From GCA-2733415 sp049614485 (GTDB lineage: Bacteria; Bacteroidota; Bacteroidia; Flavobacteriales; Flavobacteriaceae): DNA of 64,000 nucleotides. Position numbers and translations under genes: made by a program. Positions 33,554 through 42,177 of this stretch are shown here, in pieces (position 1 is the first letter of the stretch; each line of letters starts with the position of its first letter). The stretch covers positions 33,845-97,844 of the forward strand of contig JBMZDR010000008.1 in NCBI GenBank assembly GCA_049614485.1, given 5' to 3'. A model generated the notes under the pieces. That model was not told the origin of the DNA, searched no databases, and was given only the letters and a program-made list of their open reading frames with translations.

Positions 33554-33557
33554 GGGG

Positions 33558-33565
33558 CAAATATA
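33558..33565 (-). promoter_or_regulatory. Promoter -7 box abutting the methyltransferase start codon
   Basis: The minus strand reads TATATTTG ending 4 bases before the ATG at 33553. If used, the mRNA would be leaderless or start within the first codon. Confidence 0.5.
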
Positions 33566-33683
33566 CAGTTAAGCTATTTATTGTTCATCTATTACACTAT
33601 TTTTTCATGAAAAGATGTAACAAAAATGATGACTTTGCGTTCTAATAGTATCATCAACATCATCAATCAAATAAACACTCATC

Positions 33684-34787
33684 ATGTTAAAACACTTTTT
33701 TATCATCTGCTCAGGGGCAGATACAGATCTTCTTGACCAATGTTCTAAAGGCGAACAAACCAAATATGTAGGAATTGGTGCCACCGTATTTTTTACAGCT
33801 GTCATGGCATTTATAGCATCCAGCTATGCCTTATTTATGGTGTTTGATAGCATCTATATTGCTATAGCTTTTGGAGTAGTTTGGGGATTGTTAATCTTTA
33901 ATTTAGATCGGTTTATTGTATCAACTATAAAGAAAAAAGAGTCTTTTACTCAAGAGTTATTACAAGCTTTACCAAGATTAGTATTGGCAATGATTATAGC
34001 AGTAGTTATTTCGAAGCCTTTGGAATTGAAAATATTTGAAAAAGAAATCAATCAAGTTTTATTAGAGCAGAAAAATGATATGACATTGGCTAATAGTCAG
34101 CAAATAGCTCTGCAATACACTCCAAAAATAGAAGAGCACAAGTCGAAAATTAAAGCCTTACAACAAGAAGTTGCCTCCAAAGAGAAAGAAGTTAACAGCT
34201 TATATGATACTTACATCTCAGAAGCAGAAGGTAGAGCAGGGACAAAATTATTGGGTAAAGGGCCAGTGTATGAGGAGAAAAGACATAAACATGATGCCGC
34301 TCTAACTGAATTACAAGGTTTAAAAACCAGTAATCAAGCGAAAATTTCAGGTTTAGAAATTGCTATTAAAAATCTCATTACAAAACAAGAGCAACATGAA
34401 AGTATAACCCAACCTATAATAGCAAATTTTGATGGCGTTATGGCACGAATTACGGCTTTAGGAAAATTACCGTGGTTGCCGTCATTCTTTATTTTCATTC
34501 TGTTTTTAGCAATTGAAACCTCTCCTATAATCGCTAAATTATTAGCTCAAAAAAGCGCTTATGATTTTAAGTTAGAAGACCAAGAATCCGAAGTAAAAAC
34601 TTGGGTTCAACAAAAAGTATTTGAACGCGAACAGAATTTAAAAACGTCTACAGTTATCAGTAAACAAGTCCATCAAGATTTACAAAATGAAAATACGGTA
34701 TATGCGTATAAAAAACAAAACACAGAAAAGCTAATGATATATCGTGCAGATGTTTATTTAAAGAATCAAAAACAAGCGGTAAGTTGA
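33684..34787 (+). CDS. DUF4407 membrane protein with a periplasmic or cytoplasmic coiled coil
   Basis: 367 residues. Membrane spans at about 32-52, 55-75 and 98-118 are followed by a long coiled coil (about 125-245), another span near 268-290 and a charged helical tail. The segment FNLDRFIVSTIKKK is characteristic of DUF4407. The build suggests a membrane scaffold or sensor; no enzymatic motif is visible. Function unknown. It stands alone between genes on the other strand. Confidence 0.85.
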   Translation: MLKHFFIICSGADTDLLDQCSKGEQTKYVGIGATVFFTAVMAFIASSYALFMVFDSIYIAIAFGVVWGLLIFNLDRFIVSTIKKKESFTQELLQALPRLVLAMIIAVVISKPLELKIFEKEINQVLLEQKNDMTLANSQQIALQYTPKIEEHKSKIKALQQEVASKEKEVNSLYDTYISEAEGRAGTKLLGKGPVYEEKRHKHDAALTELQGLKTSNQAKISGLEIAIKNLITKQEQHESITQPIIANFDGVMARITALGKLPWLPSFFIFILFLAIETSPIIAKLLAQKSAYDFKLEDQESEVKTWVQQKVFEREQNLKTSTVISKQVHQDLQNENTVYAYKKQNTEKLMIYRADVYLKNQKQAVS

Positions 34788-34837
34788 TGAGGGTTATGGT
34801 GTTTTTAAGGGCGACCGAATAAGACATATTATGATGA

Positions 34838-35911
34838 TTAGTTGTGTTCTTGTTGTTCATAATTAACAATTAAAGCAACAACGTAGCTGTAGCTTTTAAT
34901 CCCTTTTTCCTGATTGTTACTTTTTAAAAATAAATCATAGCCATATTTAAGAATAACCTCCATAGGGTTTTGATAACCACGCCAAAAATTATGACTTTCT
35001 TTGAAATCTTTTAAAATACCAGAATTAATTTTTTGAAGTAAGTAGTCATATTTGTTTTCATCACGCCTGTATATTTCTTTTAAACAATAACGTAAAGCAA
35101 ACGTAACTCCAGCGTAATTAAAATAAACATCAGGATTCTCTTTACAGGCTAAGTATCCTATAAAATTAGTTTCATTTTCTGCAGCGTAACCTATTTGATG
35201 TGCCTCCTCATGGCAGCTCACTAAAGGCAAATGGTATTTAGGAATCAAGTAGTTTACTTGTGCTTCATTAGTAAACGGATTTAAATAACCGCTATATCCT
35301 GAGTATGTAAGGGGAAGTGACCAAATAGATTTTTTAATACTTCTGGTCTTGTAACTTATTTGAGGGTGCTTTTTGTGTAATTGTGAATAGCCGTTAACTG
35401 TTTTTTCAAAAACCTGAGTTGTACTATACGGTATTACAGCTTTAAGACTGTCACTAGGAGCAATTTTTAAATGAATACCGTTAGCTTTAGCAATAAGCAT
35501 CTCTGTAACATCAAACAGTTGATTCGTTGAGTATGTGGTGTCTAAATTTAAAGTTTTGTATAAAGGAGTTCTGTAATAATTCAACCCCCATAAAAAATGA
35601 AATACAAAATAAATAACTGAAAAAAAGCCAGTAATAGTAAGGATGGCTTGTTTGGGGTTTTTATAAATTCTTTTAAAGTTAGAAAACCCCCATTTTAGTA
35701 TAAAAATAATGAGTAGGGCATATAATATATCTCCAACAGAAAAAGGAACCCATCCTAGTGTGTGGCGTAATGTTTTTGAAATTATAGGATACAGACCATT
35801 ACTGTAATATGTGTCAACAAAATAAGGGTGTTGCCCTAATATTTTGACTAATATCACCTGTAAAGGAAGTAGTGCGACTACAACTAGTTTTTTGTTTTTA
35901 AGAATGTTCAA
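34838..35911 (-). CDS. DUF3810 membrane protein with a HEEAH zinc-peptidase-like motif
   Basis: 357 residues. Three N-terminal membrane spans (about 8-26, 60-75, 90-110), then a soluble domain with CHEEAHQIGYAAENE. His234, Glu235 and His238 form a HExxH pattern of zinc peptidases, and Glu245 or Glu247 could be a third ligand. The DUF3810 family has no proven activity as far as I know. It is probably a membrane-anchored metallohydrolase; substrate unknown. Confidence 0.85.
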   Translation of the reverse strand: MNILKNKKLVVVALLPLQVILVKILGQHPYFVDTYYSNGLYPIISKTLRHTLGWVPFSVGDILYALLIIFILKWGFSNFKRIYKNPKQAILTITGFFSVIYFVFHFLWGLNYYRTPLYKTLNLDTTYSTNQLFDVTEMLIAKANGIHLKIAPSDSLKAVIPYSTTQVFEKTVNGYSQLHKKHPQISYKTRSIKKSIWSLPLTYSGYSGYLNPFTNEAQVNYLIPKYHLPLVSCHEEAHQIGYAAENETNFIGYLACKENPDVYFNYAGVTFALRYCLKEIYRRDENKYDYLLQKINSGILKDFKESHNFWRGYQNPMEVILKYGYDLFLKSNNQEKGIKSYSYVVALIVNYEQQEHN

Positions 35912-36014
35912 GGCAATTTCTTTTCTGTAATGAGTAGCTTGATTAAGATTATAAATCTAATGAAATAAACTAAATCACATCACATCTAAATATATTAATT
36001 GATTAAAAACTCAC

Positions 36015-36022
36015 TATATTTG
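36015..36022 (+). promoter_or_regulatory. Promoter -7 box for pepD
   Basis: TATATTTG, an exact match, 22 bases before the ATG at 36044. Because it lies downstream of a possible TTG at 35999, it supports the ATG as the true start. Confidence 0.65.
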
Positions 36023-36043
36023 GGGTGTAAAAAAACAGAAATC

Positions 36044-37504
36044 ATGAATCAAGAGATAAGAGAATTAGAACCAAAAGAGTTATGGAATAAATTTGCCGAT
36101 TTAAATGCCGTACCACGTCCATCAAAAAAAGAGGAACGTGTTATAGCTTTCATGAAAAAATTTGGTGAAGATTTGAGTTTAGAAACAGTTATTGATGCTG
36201 TAGGGAATGTGATAATTAGAAAACCTGCTACCTCAGGTATGGAAGACCGAAAAGTTGTTGTGTTACAATCTCATTTAGACATGGTGCATCAGAAAAATGC
36301 TGATACTGATTTTGATTTTGATACACAAGGCATTGAAATGTATGTAGATGGTGATTGGGTACGTGCTAAAGGTACAACCTTAGGAGCCGATAATGGTTTG
36401 GGAGTAGCAACAATTATGGCTGTTTTAGAATCAAAAACTATTAAACATCCTGCTATTGAAGCACTTTTTACTATTGATGAAGAAACCGGAATGACTGGAG
36501 CTATTGGTTTGGAAGGCGGTTTATTGCAGGGTGATATTCTTTTAAATTTAGATACTGAAGAAGATGATGAAATTGGTGTAGGATGTGCTGGTGGTATTGA
36601 TATTACAGCTACAAGATCTTACAAGCAAGTTGCGACACCTAATGGATCAGTAGGGTATACAATTGAAGTTAAGGGGCTAAACGGAGGTCATTCAGGAATG
36701 GATATCATCAAAGGTTTAGGAAATGCAAATGTATTTATGAACCGTTTGTTGTATAAAGGCTATAAAAAGTGTGGATTACATGTTGCCTCTGTTAAAGGTG
36801 GAAGTTTACGTAATGCCATACCAAGAGAAAGCTTTGCTGTTATTGCAGTTGACAGTAGTTGTCAAGATGTTTTTAAAAATGAGTTGAATTCTGAAATAAC
36901 TAAAATAAAAGCAGAATATGCAAGCTTAGAAGCTGACTTGAATATTGTTTTAACTGAAACAGCATGCCCAGAAAAAGTAATGGATGCAGATGCTCAAGTG
37001 TCTGTGATAAGGTCTATTTACGCTGCCTTAAATGGTGTGCATAGAATGAGTCCTGAAATAGAAGGTTTGGTTGAAACATCTAATAATATTGCTAAAATAA
37101 TCATAGACAATGGTGAAGCAACAGTAATGTGTTTAACACGTTCTTCAGTTGATTCTAATAAAGATGATTTAGCTAATAAGTTAACCTCTTGTTTTGAATT
37201 AGGTGGTTTTGACGTGGAATTGTCTGGTTCGTATCCAGGTTGGACACCCAACATGAATTCTTCAATAGTCAAATTAACTGCTGAATTGTATAAGAAAATA
37301 AATGGAGAAGAAGCTAACGTAGCGGCGTGTCATGCTGGGTTAGAATGTGGTATTTTAGGAACTCATTATCCAAAAATGGAAATGGTGTCTTTTGGGCCAA
37401 CAATAAAAGGGGCACATTCCCCTGATGAACGAGCAAGTATTTCTTCAGCTAAAAAATATTGGCATTTCTTTTTAGAGGTTTTGAAAGAAACGCCTAAGAA
37501 ATAA
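36044..37504 (+). CDS. pepD: Aminoacyl-histidine dipeptidase (M20 family)
   Basis: 486 residues from ATG 36044. Metal-site signatures of PepD: LQSHLDMVHQK, TTLGADNGLGVA, TIDEETGMTGA and NLDTEEDDEIGVGCAGG; a final HAGLECGIL and GAHSPDE complete the dinuclear zinc site. It hydrolyses Xaa-His dipeptides such as carnosine in the cytoplasm. An in-frame TTG extension to 35999 would include promoter sequence and is rejected. It is followed by a strong bidirectional terminator. Confidence 0.95.
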   Translation: MNQEIRELEPKELWNKFADLNAVPRPSKKEERVIAFMKKFGEDLSLETVIDAVGNVIIRKPATSGMEDRKVVVLQSHLDMVHQKNADTDFDFDTQGIEMYVDGDWVRAKGTTLGADNGLGVATIMAVLESKTIKHPAIEALFTIDEETGMTGAIGLEGGLLQGDILLNLDTEEDDEIGVGCAGGIDITATRSYKQVATPNGSVGYTIEVKGLNGGHSGMDIIKGLGNANVFMNRLLYKGYKKCGLHVASVKGGSLRNAIPRESFAVIAVDSSCQDVFKNELNSEITKIKAEYASLEADLNIVLTETACPEKVMDADAQVSVIRSIYAALNGVHRMSPEIEGLVETSNNIAKIIIDNGEATVMCLTRSSVDSNKDDLANKLTSCFELGGFDVELSGSYPGWTPNMNSSIVKLTAELYKKINGEEANVAACHAGLECGILGTHYPKMEMVSFGPTIKGAHSPDERASISSAKKYWHFFLEVLKETPKK

Positions 37505-37522
37505 TATAGGTAAATATGAGGT

Positions 37523-37558
37523 ATAAAAAAAGCCACTCAATTGAGTGGCTTTTTTTAT
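37523..37558. terminator. Bidirectional terminator between pepD and the PPIase gene
   Basis: A perfect 36-base palindrome built on AGCCACTCAA/TTGAGTGGCT with seven A before and seven T after. It serves both convergent genes. Confidence 0.95.
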
Positions 37559-37570
37559 GTTATAATTGTA

Positions 37571-38674
37571 TTATTTTGTTTCCTCAGTTTTTGGAGCTGG
37601 AACAATTTCCAATTCGAAAATTAAATCAGAGTTTGGTGGTATTGGTCCGGCACCTCTTTCGCCATATCCTAAGTGTGAAGGGATGTACACCAACACTTTA
37701 TCACCAGTTGACATTGCTAATAACCCATCTCTAAACCCTTGAATTAAACGAGCTTTAGGACTATAGTCCATAGGAATAGGCTTGTAACCAGCATCATTGT
37801 GTTGAGTTTTTCTAGGGTTTAGCATGTTGTATTTCTCTTCATAAGATTTAATGTTTGAATCAAATAAAGTTCCGTCAGCTAAGAAACCTGCATAATTAAC
37901 TAATACTTTAGAGCCTATTTCTGGTTTTGAATTAGTTGTTTTTGTAATGTAAGAAATTTGAATTCCAGAAGGTAGTGTTTCAGCTTTAGCTTTGTTGCTT
38001 TCAAACATAGCTATAGTTTCTTTTTTTACAGCTACTAATTTAGCCTCTTTTTCTTCTTCTTCTTTCTTTTCAATTTCAAAATGATCACTAAAAATTTTAG
38101 CAGCATCAAACTTTTTTGCGGCACTACCTTTTCTAATAATTTTTACAGTTTGTATTTGGTCATCCTGTGCAATTGAATCAACCACGTCTTGTCCTTTTAC
38201 AACATGTCCAAAAACGGTATGTTTGTTGTCTAACCATGGCGTATCTTTATGTGTGATAAAAAACTGACTTCCGTTTGTTTTTGGTCCAGAGTTTGCCATT
38301 GACAAAATTCCTGCTCTATCATGAGTTAAACTTGGGTCAAACTCATCTTTAAACTTGTAGCCTGGGTCACCGGTACCAGTACCTAAAGGGCATCCTCCTT
38401 GAATCATGAAATCAGCAAGTACTCTATGAAACTTCAAACCGTCATAATATTTTTTTTCTTTGAAGTCTTCAGAAACCTCTGTATTTGTTCCTTCAGCCAA
38501 AGAGACAAAGTTTGCAACAGTAACTGGTGTTTTTTCAAATTCTAAGGCACAAATGATTGTTCCTTTATTGGTTGTAAATTCAGCATACATACCATCTTCT
38601 AAATCAGGGTACTGATCATTGCATGATGATACTGCAAAAAATAATGATAATAATAGTAATTTCATGGTTTTCAT
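37571..38674 (-). CDS. Peptidyl-prolyl isomerase fusion: cyclophilin plus FKBP domains, lipoprotein
   Basis: 367 residues. A lipobox Cys follows the signal peptide (AVSSC, Cys18 from Met1). The cyclophilin domain spans about 30-185 (FHRVLADFMIQGGCP, NGSQFFIT). A charged helical linker (about 195-230) leads to an FKBP domain of about 255-360 (VLVNYAGFLADGTLFDSN, IQGFRDGLL, LGYGERG). Both isomerase folds look complete, so two unrelated prolyl isomerases act on one lipid-anchored chain. It lies 6 bases after gldI, so joint expression with gliding-related GldI is likely. Confidence 0.9.
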   Translation of the reverse strand: MKTMKLLLLSLFFAVSSCNDQYPDLEDGMYAEFTTNKGTIICALEFEKTPVTVANFVSLAEGTNTEVSEDFKEKKYYDGLKFHRVLADFMIQGGCPLGTGTGDPGYKFKDEFDPSLTHDRAGILSMANSGPKTNGSQFFITHKDTPWLDNKHTVFGHVVKGQDVVDSIAQDDQIQTVKIIRKGSAAKKFDAAKIFSDHFEIEKKEEEEKEAKLVAVKKETIAMFESNKAKAETLPSGIQISYITKTTNSKPEIGSKVLVNYAGFLADGTLFDSNIKSYEEKYNMLNPRKTQHNDAGYKPIPMDYSPKARLIQGFRDGLLAMSTGDKVLVYIPSHLGYGERGAGPIPPNSDLIFELEIVPAPKTEETK

Positions 38675-38680
38675 TTTTTG

Positions 38681-39223
38681 TTAATCTTTCTTGGTTGTTA
38701 TATTGTGTAATGATACGGTGCAAACAATAGGCGTGTTAACATTAATTTTATGTCCGTCACCTCTGTAACCATAAGCTAATTGTGATGGAAAAATGTATTT
38801 TATTTCCTCATGTTGTTTTATAAGTTTTAACCCTTTTCTAAATCCTTCAATAATTTCATCTTGTTGGTCAATAAAATATGTTTTATTACCAATATCCTCC
38901 GGAGTATATATAGTTGTATTCATTAAGTCTGATACCGAATAGGTGTAAGATATTTTGTCACCAAAATTTGGTGTTGCAGAAGCAAGAGAATCTTTTCTTA
39001 TATAGGTGTACCAGAATCCGTTGTTAGAATTAATATAAGTGTTAGTTGAATCGTCCTTAATATATTTTAAAATTAAATTATTTTCTTGTTGTAATCTTTT
39101 CTTTGTTCGTTCTACTGAAGTTTGTAAAAATGTTCCTGTTTTTACAGATACGGGCTGCCTGGCTTGTGGCTCTTTACAAGCATTGAAAACAAAAATGATT
39201 ATTAAAAGGGTGTAGTATTTCAT
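38681..39223 (-). CDS. gldI: Gliding motility lipoprotein GldI, FKBP-type isomerase
   Basis: 180 residues. Signal peptide with lipobox Cys16 (FNAC), then a single FKBP domain near 85-175 (GDKISYTYSV, IIEGFRKGLKLI, LAYGYRGDG). GldI is a flavobacterial peptidyl-prolyl isomerase required for gliding in F. johnsoniae, probably by folding other Gld or type IX secretion proteins. Its start overlaps the end of the DHH phosphoesterase gene by 1 base. Confidence 0.88.
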   Translation of the reverse strand: MKYYTLLIIIFVFNACKEPQARQPVSVKTGTFLQTSVERTKKRLQQENNLILKYIKDDSTNTYINSNNGFWYTYIRKDSLASATPNFGDKISYTYSVSDLMNTTIYTPEDIGNKTYFIDQQDEIIEGFRKGLKLIKQHEEIKYIFPSQLAYGYRGDGHKINVNTPIVCTVSLHNITTKKD

Positions 39224-40236
39224 TAATTTAACTCTTTTTTATAGTTTGGTAATATACTAATAAATTTTTCAAGGGTGTCTTTTAAAGATAGATTACTTGC
39301 GGCACCAGCGGCGTTTGTATGTCCACCACCATTAAAATGAGTTCTTGCAAAATCATTTACTGAAAAATCACCTTTAGATCTGAATGAAATTTTTACAAGT
39401 CCGCTATTTAAGTCTTCTTTGAATATAGCAGCAAGTTTAATACCTTGTAATGATAAGGCATAATTAACAATGCCTTCAGTGTCTCCTTTTTGCGCATTGT
39501 ATTGTTCCAATTCTTCTTGAGATAATGAAATATAAGCAGTGTTTAATTCAGGAATCATTTTTAAGTTAGTTAATGATTTACCTAATAGCTGCAGCCTATT
39601 GTATGAATTACTATCGTAAACATTTTGATGAATCTTGGCATTGTCTATCCCCAAGTCAATCAAATTTGCAATAACTCTGTGGGTTGTGCTTGTTGTTGAT
39701 CGAAATCTAAATGACCCAGTATCAGTCATAATACCAGTGTAGATGCAGTTGGCAATATCAGCATCTATTTTAGCAACATCACCTAATGCTTCAATAAAAT
39801 GATATACCATTTGGCATGTTGAGCATATAGAGGTGTCAGAATACGTTACTTCAGCATAATCATCGGGTTGTTGATGATGATCAATCATTATAAACTTAGC
39901 TGTAGAGGCGCCAAGCTCTTTTGCCATTTCACCGGTACGGTTAAGCGCGTTATAATCTAAACTAAAAATTAAATCAGCTTGGTGTATTAAAATGTCGGCG
40001 TCTTCTTTTTTAGAATCATAACATATTATATGATCATTTTCAGGCAGCCATTTTAAAAAATAAGGGAAATCATCAGGAACAATAATGCTAATGTTTTGAT
40101 GCGTTTTTTTTAAATATAAATAAAGTGCTAATGAAGATCCAATAGCATCACCATCCGGGCCTTTATGGCATGTTATTACAATGTTTTTAGACGATTGTAA
40201 TAACGCTTTTGTTTTAGTAATATCAGTTTTTTGCAT
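39223..40236 (-). CDS. DHH/DHHA1 phosphoesterase (NrnA/RecJ-like)
   Basis: 337 residues. Metal-binding motifs HKGPDGDAIGSS, LDYNALNR and MIDHHQQ (DHH), then DHHA1 with FNGGGHTNAAGA near 300-311. These are bacterial nano-RNase or pAp phosphatase-type proteins. It would clear short RNA fragments or pAp in the cytoplasm. It forms the head of a transcript with gldI and the PPIase fusion gene. Confidence 0.92.
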   Translation of the reverse strand: MQKTDITKTKALLQSSKNIVITCHKGPDGDAIGSSLALYLYLKKTHQNISIIVPDDFPYFLKWLPENDHIICYDSKKEDADILIHQADLIFSLDYNALNRTGEMAKELGASTAKFIMIDHHQQPDDYAEVTYSDTSICSTCQMVYHFIEALGDVAKIDADIANCIYTGIMTDTGSFRFRSTTSTTHRVIANLIDLGIDNAKIHQNVYDSNSYNRLQLLGKSLTNLKMIPELNTAYISLSQEELEQYNAQKGDTEGIVNYALSLQGIKLAAIFKEDLNSGLVKISFRSKGDFSVNDFARTHFNGGGHTNAAGAASNLSLKDTLEKFISILPNYKKELN

Positions 40237-40336
40237 AATTAATGCGAATATAAGTAATCGAAAAAATAAATGGTACGGTTTGTGTCTTAAAAACTTAAAA
40301 TAACAGGTGTGATTTACGGATTTGTTAATCTAATGT

Positions 40337-40366
40337 TTTGATAATTAGATTATATTGTTAATTTCG
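40337..40366 (+). promoter_or_regulatory. Promoter of the SUMF1-like gene
   Basis: TTTG (40337-40340) and, 18 bases later, TAATTTCG (40359-40366), one mismatch from TAnnTTTG. The ATG follows 35 bases downstream. Confidence 0.5.
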
Positions 40367-40401
40367 CACCGATTTAAACTAAACCTTAAAAATAATTTAA
40401 A

Positions 40402-41253
40402 ATGAAAAAAAACTACTTTTTTAAAAGCGCACTATTATTAATATTGGGTGTTTCAATGTCTTTTGCACAGGGGAATGACCAAGGTTGGCCAGAAATGGTT
40501 AAGGTAGAGGGAGGCGCTTTAATGTTGGGGGCAGAAAAAAGAGACCTTTTAGCTGAAAAAGATGAAAAGCCACAGCGTAAAGTTATGGTTAAGGATTTTT
40601 ACATGAGTAAGTTTGAAGTCACAGTATGGGAGTGGAAAGAGTTCGTAAAAGCTACGAGAAATAAAATGCCAGAAATACAATCTTGGGGTTGGAATAATGA
40701 TTTCCCAATTACTAATGTTACATGGGAGCAAGCAGTAGAGTATTGTAATTGGTTAAGTGAAAAACATGGCTATTCTAAAGCATATTCAAAAGCGGGTCCA
40801 AGATATTTATGTGATTTTAAATCAAATGGGTATAGATTACCAACAGAAGCAGAATGGGAATTTGCTGCTAGAGGTGGAAAGAAATCTAAAGGATATAGGT
40901 ATGCAGGGTCTAATGAGCTAGACTTAGTATCATGGACAGTAGAAAACAGTGAGGCTAGACCTCATGCTTACGGATCTAAATATGCTAATGAGTTAGGTAT
41001 ATTTGATTTGAATGGAAATGTATGGGAATGGTGTTGGGATTTTTATGATGAAAACCATTTTAAAGCTGTAAAAACAGGTATGGTTCAAGACCCAAATACA
41101 ACTGGCCCTAAAAGAGGAGAAAAGCGTATTGTTAAAGGAGGGTCTTGGGATAGTAGAGCGTCTTTTTGTAGAATACCAAATAAGGTGGCTACTTTACCAG
41201 GTAAAACACATGAGTTTTACGGAATGCGATTAGTGCAGACTAAACGTTTCTAA
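40402..41253 (+). CDS. Secreted SUMF1/formylglycine-generating-enzyme-like protein
   Basis: 283 residues. The signal peptide ends near 22 (SFAQG). Family motifs follow: VEGGALMLGAE, FEVTVWEWKEFV, PITNVTWEQAVEYCNWLSEK, YRLPTEAEWEFAARGG, NGNVWEWCWD, KGGSWDSRASFC. Authentic FGE has CxxxxC in the GGS segment; here the first position is Ser (GGSWDSRASFCR), so the oxidase chemistry is doubtful. GldJ and GldK belong to the same superfamily, which fits the nearby gldI. Role unknown; periplasm likely. Confidence 0.85.
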   Translation: MKKNYFFKSALLLILGVSMSFAQGNDQGWPEMVKVEGGALMLGAEKRDLLAEKDEKPQRKVMVKDFYMSKFEVTVWEWKEFVKATRNKMPEIQSWGWNNDFPITNVTWEQAVEYCNWLSEKHGYSKAYSKAGPRYLCDFKSNGYRLPTEAEWEFAARGGKKSKGYRYAGSNELDLVSWTVENSEARPHAYGSKYANELGIFDLNGNVWEWCWDFYDENHFKAVKTGMVQDPNTTGPKRGEKRIVKGGSWDSRASFCRIPNKVATLPGKTHEFYGMRLVQTKRF

Positions 41254-41279
41254 GAGGCTATAAATTAGAAAACTATAAT

Positions 41280-41309
41280 AAAAAAGAGCAGTTTAACTGC
41301 TCTTTTTTT
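41280..41309 (+). terminator. Terminator after the SUMF1-like gene
   Basis: GAGCAGTT and AACTGCTC form an 8-bp stem around a single central T, flanked by an A-run and seven T. In practice a few inner bases form the loop. Confidence 0.88.
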
Positions 41310-41326
41310 ATTTATCAGATAACTTA

Positions 41327-41357
41327 TTTGTGTGTGTTATTAAAATAACTACTTTTG
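41327..41357 (+). promoter_or_regulatory. ndk promoter
   Basis: TTTG (41327-41330), 19-base spacer, TACTTTTG (41350-41357): a textbook Bacteroidetes promoter, 27 bases before the ATG. Confidence 0.82.
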
Positions 41358-41384
41358 CACAAAAATTTTTAAAAAAAATATAAG

Positions 41385-41804
41385 ATGGCAACTAATAGAA
41401 CATTTACAATGATAAAGCCTGATGGCGTTGAAAACGGTCACATCGGAGCAATTTTGGGAAAAATTAATTCAGCAGGATTTAGAATAGTTTCAATGAAACT
41501 TACTCAAATGACTACCGCAGATGCAGAAGCGTTTTACGCCGTGCATAGTGAAAGACCTTTCTTTGGTGAATTAGTTGAATTCATGACTCGTGGACCAATA
41601 GTTGCTGCAATCTTAGAAAAAGATAACGCAGTTGAAGATTTCAGAACTTTAATAGGGGCTACTAACCCAGCTGAAGCTGCTGAAGGAACAATCCGTTCGT
41701 TATACGCTACATCTATTGGAGAAAATGCTGTACATGGTTCAGATAGTGATGAAAATGCAGCTATTGAAGGTGCTTTTCATTTTGCAGGAAGAGAAATGTT
41801 TTAA
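41385..41804 (+). CDS. ndk: Nucleoside diphosphate kinase
   Basis: 139 residues, the usual length. Start TFTMIKPDGV, ending with the phosphohistidine segment NAVHGSDS (His near 118). It balances NTP and dNTP pools by moving phosphate through the histidine. Single gene with its own promoter and terminator. Confidence 0.97.
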   Translation: MATNRTFTMIKPDGVENGHIGAILGKINSAGFRIVSMKLTQMTTADAEAFYAVHSERPFFGELVEFMTRGPIVAAILEKDNAVEDFRTLIGATNPAEAAEGTIRSLYATSIGENAVHGSDSDENAAIEGAFHFAGREMF

Positions 41805-41821
41805 TTACATAAGAACATATA

Positions 41822-41861
41822 CACAAAAAAGCCTAAAGAAATATCTTTAGGCTTTTTTGTG
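41822..41861. terminator. Bidirectional terminator between ndk and DUF721
   Basis: AAAAAAGCCTAAAGA (41825-41839) and TCTTTAGGCTTTTTT (41844-41858) pair perfectly with a 4-base loop; the pairing extends by three more bases on each side. It can work for both convergent genes. Confidence 0.94.
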
Positions 41862-41879
41862 CTTTATAGTGAATGCTAA

Positions 41880-42176
41880 TTAAGCTAGAAGCAAGTCCTT
41901 TACAACGTCACGTCTTAGAAACTCATTGATGTTAATGATTATTTTAGATTTTCCGTAACTTAACTCTTCGCGTAACGCTGCGGAGCTTAGCCTCACTATT
42001 AAAGTATTGTTTTTTAATTCAACATCATTGGTGTATGCTTCAATTGATTTTCCCATAACAGCATACCAAGCATTTATGGCATCAATTTTCTCCAGACCTT
42101 TATCTAAATTATTCTCTTTTATAAATCCCTGTAAAGCATCGCTTAAGCTAATATTATCTCTATTTCTTTTTGCCAT
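41880..42176 (-). CDS. DUF721 protein
   Basis: 98 residues from ATG 42176 (MAKRNRDNISLSDALQGF). DUF721 proteins are small, have IVRLSSAALREELSYGK-type C-terminal halves and often lie next to recF or gyrB, as here; they are thought to be nucleic-acid related. An upstream in-frame extension overlaps the neighbouring lipoprotein gene and is discounted. It begins 1 base beyond that gene's stop. Confidence 0.85.
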   Translation of the reverse strand: MAKRNRDNISLSDALQGFIKENNLDKGLEKIDAINAWYAVMGKSIEAYTNDVELKNNTLIVRLSSAALREELSYGKSKIIININEFLRRDVVKDLLLA

Positions 42177-42177
42177 T

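Noticed and set aside
35999..36043. TTG start for PepD at 35999
   Set aside because: A consensus -7 box lies inside this extension, and the ATG at 36044 gives the family N terminus.
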